A DNA stretch of 40,035 bases from positions 1 to 40,035 of the forward strand of contig NZ_NUQE01000097.1 in NCBI RefSeq assembly GCF_002582035.1, in the 5' to 3' direction. A program made the translations under genes and the position numbers. The notes beneath the pieces were generated by a model. The model saw only the letters and a list, made by a program, of their open reading frames with translations. It was not told the origin of the DNA and ran no database searches. Of the stretch, positions 37,485 through 40,035 are shown piece after piece; the stretch's first letter is position 1; every line of letters starts with the position of its first letter. Source of the stretch: Bacillus pseudomycoides (lineage in GTDB: Bacteria > Bacillota > Bacilli > Bacillales > Bacillaceae_G).

Positions 37485-37620
37485 TTGGAGATTAAAATAT
37501 ATAAATTAAATGTTTTCACTAAAGATGAAAAAGGTGGGAATTTAGCAGGGGGTGTTTTAGATACAAAAGGTCTTACAACAGAAACTATCAAACTTTCAAA
37601 GGAAAATAAAAAATACAGTA
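37485..37620 (+). pseudogene. PhzF-family N-terminal fragment
   Basis: From TTG 37485 (GGAGGAGGGG 10-18 bases upstream) the frame reads MEIKIYKLNVFTKDEKGGN, then LAGGVLDTKGLT. That fits a PhzF N-terminus, in which KVYKLNAF[12 protein letters not shown] is typical; compare the intact gene at 25796. After about 35 residues similarity ends in lysine-rich sequence. The catalytic glutamate region is missing. Confidence 0.55.
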
Positions 37621-37675
37621 TTTATCTTAAAAGAAGGGGGTGCTGCTTCTCTTTTTATAAAAAAGGGGGGAACCA

Positions 37676-37771
37676 ATGGCTGAACAAGTTAAACATGACG
37701 ATTTTAAAGAGTTATTAGTTGGACTAACAAGGGGGGAAATAAAACTGATTACCAAAAATAAAAGGTTCTAA
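37676..37771 (+). CDS. 31-residue ORF with a strong ribosome binding site
   Basis: ATG after AAAAGGGGGG (spacing five to six bases). The peptide is MAEQVKHDDFKELLVGLTRG then EIKLITKNKRF: charged, helical, no hydrophobic segment. A clean terminator follows the stop at once, so it looks like a real transcription-unit end. It may be an intact small gene or the remnant of a larger one. The family was not recognised. Confidence 0.45.
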   Translation: MAEQVKHDDFKELLVGLTRGEIKLITKNKRF

Positions 37772-37812
37772 CATATTAGTTATATATACTATGTTAGGAC
37801 CTTTATATTTTA
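37761..37812 (+). terminator. Terminator after the 31-residue ORF
   Basis: AAAGGTTCTAACATA (37761-37775) pairs with TATGTTAGGACCTTT (37790-37804) with one mismatch, followed by a T-rich run. It overlaps the stop codon of the 31-residue ORF. Confidence 0.75.
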
Positions 37813-37943
37813 AGTTTTTTTGAATTTAGATCATCTGTTTTATCTATCCTTTTCTTCGTTTTGCGTTGTAATAGAAACATTGATACAACAACATCATGGT
37901 GTAGGATAAAACATGTTTTGGCTAACTTGCAATTTCTTTTGTA

Positions 37944-39866
37944 TTATAAACTTCTATTTTGGATCCCATGCTGAATGTTGACAAGGAATTCGTCAAATAA
38001 TACAGCTTTAGATTGTTGTTCTCCATATTTTCGAATGTTTACTTCGTTACGCGCGGCTTCTTGATTGCCAACAACAAGGACATATGGGATTTTTTGAACT
38101 TGCGCTTCTCGCATTTTATAACCGAGTTTTTCATTGCGAAGATCAAGTTCAACTCGTATACCAGCATGTTTTAGCTTTTCTTCTATTTCCTTTGCGTATT
38201 GTTCATGTGCTTCAACTGATACAGGAATAATCTTTGCTTGTACGGGAGCTAGCCATGTTGGAAATGCTCCGGCAAAATGTTCAATTAATATTCCGAAGAA
38301 TCGATCAAGTGAACCGAATACAGCACGGTGAATGACGACAGGACGTTGCTTTTCATTTTTTTCATTAATATAGCTTAAGTTAAATTTCTCCGGCATTTGG
38401 AAGTCGAGTTGTACAGTTGCACATTGATGACTTCTGTTTAAAGCATCTTTAATGTGGAAGTCAATCTTCGGACCGTAAAATGCGCCGTCACCTTCGTTGA
38501 TTCTATAGCGGAAATTTAGTTGTTCTAGTACATTTCGTAGAGAACCTTCCGCCTTGTTCCATAGTTCGTCGTCTCCCATTGAATTTTCAGGCCTTGTAGA
38601 GAGCTCAACTTCATATTGAAAACCGAATGTACGATATACATAATCGATTAAATCAATTACTTCTTTTATTTCATTTTCAATTTGTTCAGGTGTTACAAAA
38701 ATATGAGCATCATCCTGACAGAATGTACGAACCCTGAGAAGTCCATTTAGAGCACCGCTAAATTCATGGCGATGGACTTGCCCAAATTCAGCCATTCGAA
38801 CTGGTAAATCGCGATAAGAGTGCAGCTTATTTCTAAACATCAGCATGTGGCCAGGGCAGTTCATTGGCTTTAAGGCAAATTTTCCATGATCAACTTCTGT
38901 GAAGTACATATTGTCTTTATAATGGTCCCAATGACCGGAGTTCTCCCAAAGTTTTTGATTCATGATAAAAGGAGTGCGGACTTCTTGATAATTACGCTTT
39001 TGTTGAATTCCTCTTAAGAAAGCTTCCATTTCATTTCGTACGATTTGTCCTTTCGGTAAATAAAACGGCATTCCGGGAGCTTCTTCAGAGAACATAAACA
39101 GTTCTAATTCATTGCCCAATTTACGATGATTACGTTTTGCAGCTTCTTCTAAAAAGATTACATACTCATCTAGTTCCTTCTTAGTAGGGAAGGCAACGCC
39201 GTATATACGTTGAAGTACTTGGTTGTTACTGTTACCACGCCAGTATGCTCCTGACACATTTGTTAATTTAAAAGCTTTCATAAATCCAGTAGACGGTAAA
39301 TGTGGTCCGCGGCATAAGTCGAGAAATTCACCTTGTTTGTAAAGAGTTATGTTTTGATCAGCAGGAATATCTTGTAATAACTCTAGTTTTAAATGGTCAC
39401 CAAGTTCTTCGAATATTTGCTTTGCTTCATCGCGGCTTACTTCTATCCGTTGAATTTTTAAATTTTCATCAATAATTTTTTGCATTTCTTGTTCAATATG
39501 AACTAACTCTTCAACCACAATACTATTTGGAAGATCCATATCATAATAAAATCCATTTTCAATGACAGGACCAACTCCTAAATTGATGTGACCGTGTATT
39601 CTTTTGACAGCTTGTGCTAATATATGGGCTGCTGTATGTCGTAATACGTCTAAGCCTTCTTTTGATTCTAAAGTTAAAATTTCTATTTCTGCATCTTCCT
39701 GTATACTTCTACGTAAATCAAATAGTTGATGATTCACTTTACCTGCAATAGCTTTCTTTTTTAATCCAGGGCTAATAGATTCTACAATTGCTTCTAACGT
39801 AATTCCTTTCACGTATTCCTGTTCACGACCATTTGGAAAACGAATTTGAATCATTTTTTCACTCAT
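37944..39866 (-). CDS. thrS: Threonyl-tRNA synthetase
   Basis: About 640 residues, the full bacterial ThrRS length. In order: a TGS domain (FPNGREQEYVKGITLEAIVE, about 7-26); the editing domain with HTAAHILAQAVKRIHG (HxxxH, about 77) and CRGPHLPSTG (about 178); and the class II catalytic core with LKPMNCPGHMLMF (zinc cysteine, about 328-340), FGQVHRHEFSGALNGLLRVR (motif 2, about 358) and HRAVFGSLDRFFGILIEH (motif 3, about 507). A C-terminal anticodon-binding domain ends in KAVLFDEFL. The ATG at 39866 or 39869 is used, with GGAG upstream; a GTG at 39875 is less likely. A T-box leader precedes it. Bacilli can have a second, starvation-induced ThrRS (thrZ), and which this is cannot be settled here. 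Confidence 0.92.
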   Translation of the reverse strand: MSEKMIQIRFPNGREQEYVKGITLEAIVESISPGLKKKAIAGKVNHQLFDLRRSIQEDAEIEILTLESKEGLDVLRHTAAHILAQAVKRIHGHINLGVGPVIENGFYYDMDLPNSIVVEELVHIEQEMQKIIDENLKIQRIEVSRDEAKQIFEELGDHLKLELLQDIPADQNITLYKQGEFLDLCRGPHLPSTGFMKAFKLTNVSGAYWRGNSNNQVLQRIYGVAFPTKKELDEYVIFLEEAAKRNHRKLGNELELFMFSEEAPGMPFYLPKGQIVRNEMEAFLRGIQQKRNYQEVRTPFIMNQKLWENSGHWDHYKDNMYFTEVDHGKFALKPMNCPGHMLMFRNKLHSYRDLPVRMAEFGQVHRHEFSGALNGLLRVRTFCQDDAHIFVTPEQIENEIKEVIDLIDYVYRTFGFQYEVELSTRPENSMGDDELWNKAEGSLRNVLEQLNFRYRINEGDGAFYGPKIDFHIKDALNRSHQCATVQLDFQMPEKFNLSYINEKNEKQRPVVIHRAVFGSLDRFFGILIEHFAGAFPTWLAPVQAKIIPVSVEAHEQYAKEIEEKLKHAGIRVELDLRNEKLGYKMREAQVQKIPYVLVVGNQEAARNEVNIRKYGEQQSKAVLFDEFLVNIQHGIQNRSL

Positions 39867-39894
39867 CATTATCACTCCATTTTATAAATATAAA

Positions 39895-40035
39895 AAAACG
39901 CACTCATCCCTAAAACAGGGACGAGTGCGTTAAAACCCGTGGTTCCACCCAGATTCCCATCGCACTTCATAAAAAGCGTCGATGGCTCCATGCACTGTAA
40001 CGTAGTGTCTACGGTATTGGATACTATAATTCCCC
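39895..40035 (-). promoter_or_regulatory. T-box leader of the threonyl-tRNA synthetase gene (5' part outside window)
   Basis: On the minus strand: GGGTGGAACCACGG (37 bases or so inside 39937-39950) is the T-box, and the terminator AACGCACTC/GAGTGCGTT (39897-39911 with 39917-39931) lies next to it. TGGA in the T-box implies a tRNA ending UCCA. The specifier lies upstream, beyond the window edge, but control by tRNA-Thr is expected from the gene. Confidence 0.85.

Overview
The window reads as an accessory, IS-rich stretch of a Bacillus cereus-group chromosome (B. cereus / B. thuringiensis type). Grounds: low G+C, strong AGGAGG-type ribosome binding sites, IS231-type and IS240-type insertion sequences, a BcrC-like phosphatase, a BceAB-like exporter, YuzF- and BC1881-like small proteins, and two T-box leaders, one of them on a threonyl-tRNA synthetase gene. 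Family names come from recognition of the translated sequence; no database search was run.

Layout. 1-2.9 kb is a graveyard of IS231-type ends, a resolvase fragment, a truncated IS240-like transposase and the tail of an ABC-F ATPase. That tail is joined in frame to a BcrC-like undecaprenyl-pyrophosphate phosphatase. 2.9-7.7 kb holds a BceAB-type peptide-antibiotic exporter: one ATPase and two tandem permeases, the first split by a frameshift. A BceR-like operator precedes it, but no BceRS two-component system is in the window. 7.7-11.6 kb has a NIF3-family protein, an apparently complete IS231-type element (9030-10668), a res-like region and a frameshifted serine resolvase. 12-17.3 kb carries a ferritin-like acyl-ACP desaturase, a CarD-family regulator and several small, membrane or lipoprotein genes. 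17.3-20.1 kb has a secreted-protein gene bracketed by two dif-like repeats, then a run of short IS231-derived MITEs around a lipoprotein gene and a P-loop kinase gene. 20.2-21.8 kb is an acyl-CoA synthetase. At 22.0-22.6 kb the start of a dead IscB-type gene abuts a T-box leader whose specifier reads lysine; it precedes a RimJ/RimL-type acetyltransferase. 22.6-30.5 kb is a parade of single-domain modifying and detoxifying enzymes: two GNATs, a methyltransferase, a PhzF protein, a Nudix hydrolase, a metallo-beta-lactamase-fold protein, an AadK-like adenylyltransferase and a dead alpha/beta hydrolase. 31.4-33.7 kb is a HelD-type helicase gene that is visibly richer in G+C than its surroundings. 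34.2-36.5 kb is an MFS exporter with an ArsR-type regulator. 36.6-37.8 kb has a second NIF3 protein, a PhzF fragment and a 31-residue ORF. 37.9 kb to the end is threonyl-tRNA synthetase on the minus strand with its T-box leader.

How it fits together. Several genes could act on antibiotic stress: the BcrC-like phosphatase, the BceAB-like exporter, AadK, the metallo-beta-lactamase fold, MFS and HelD, although substrates cannot be read from sequence. IS231-type ends lie beside many passenger genes, and much of the region is decaying. The points that most deserve a second look are the lysine T-box in front of an acetyltransferase, the dif-like repeats around the secreted-protein gene, the split permease at an A6 run, the in-frame BcrC/ABC-F join, and the nearly symmetrical back-to-back MITE ends.
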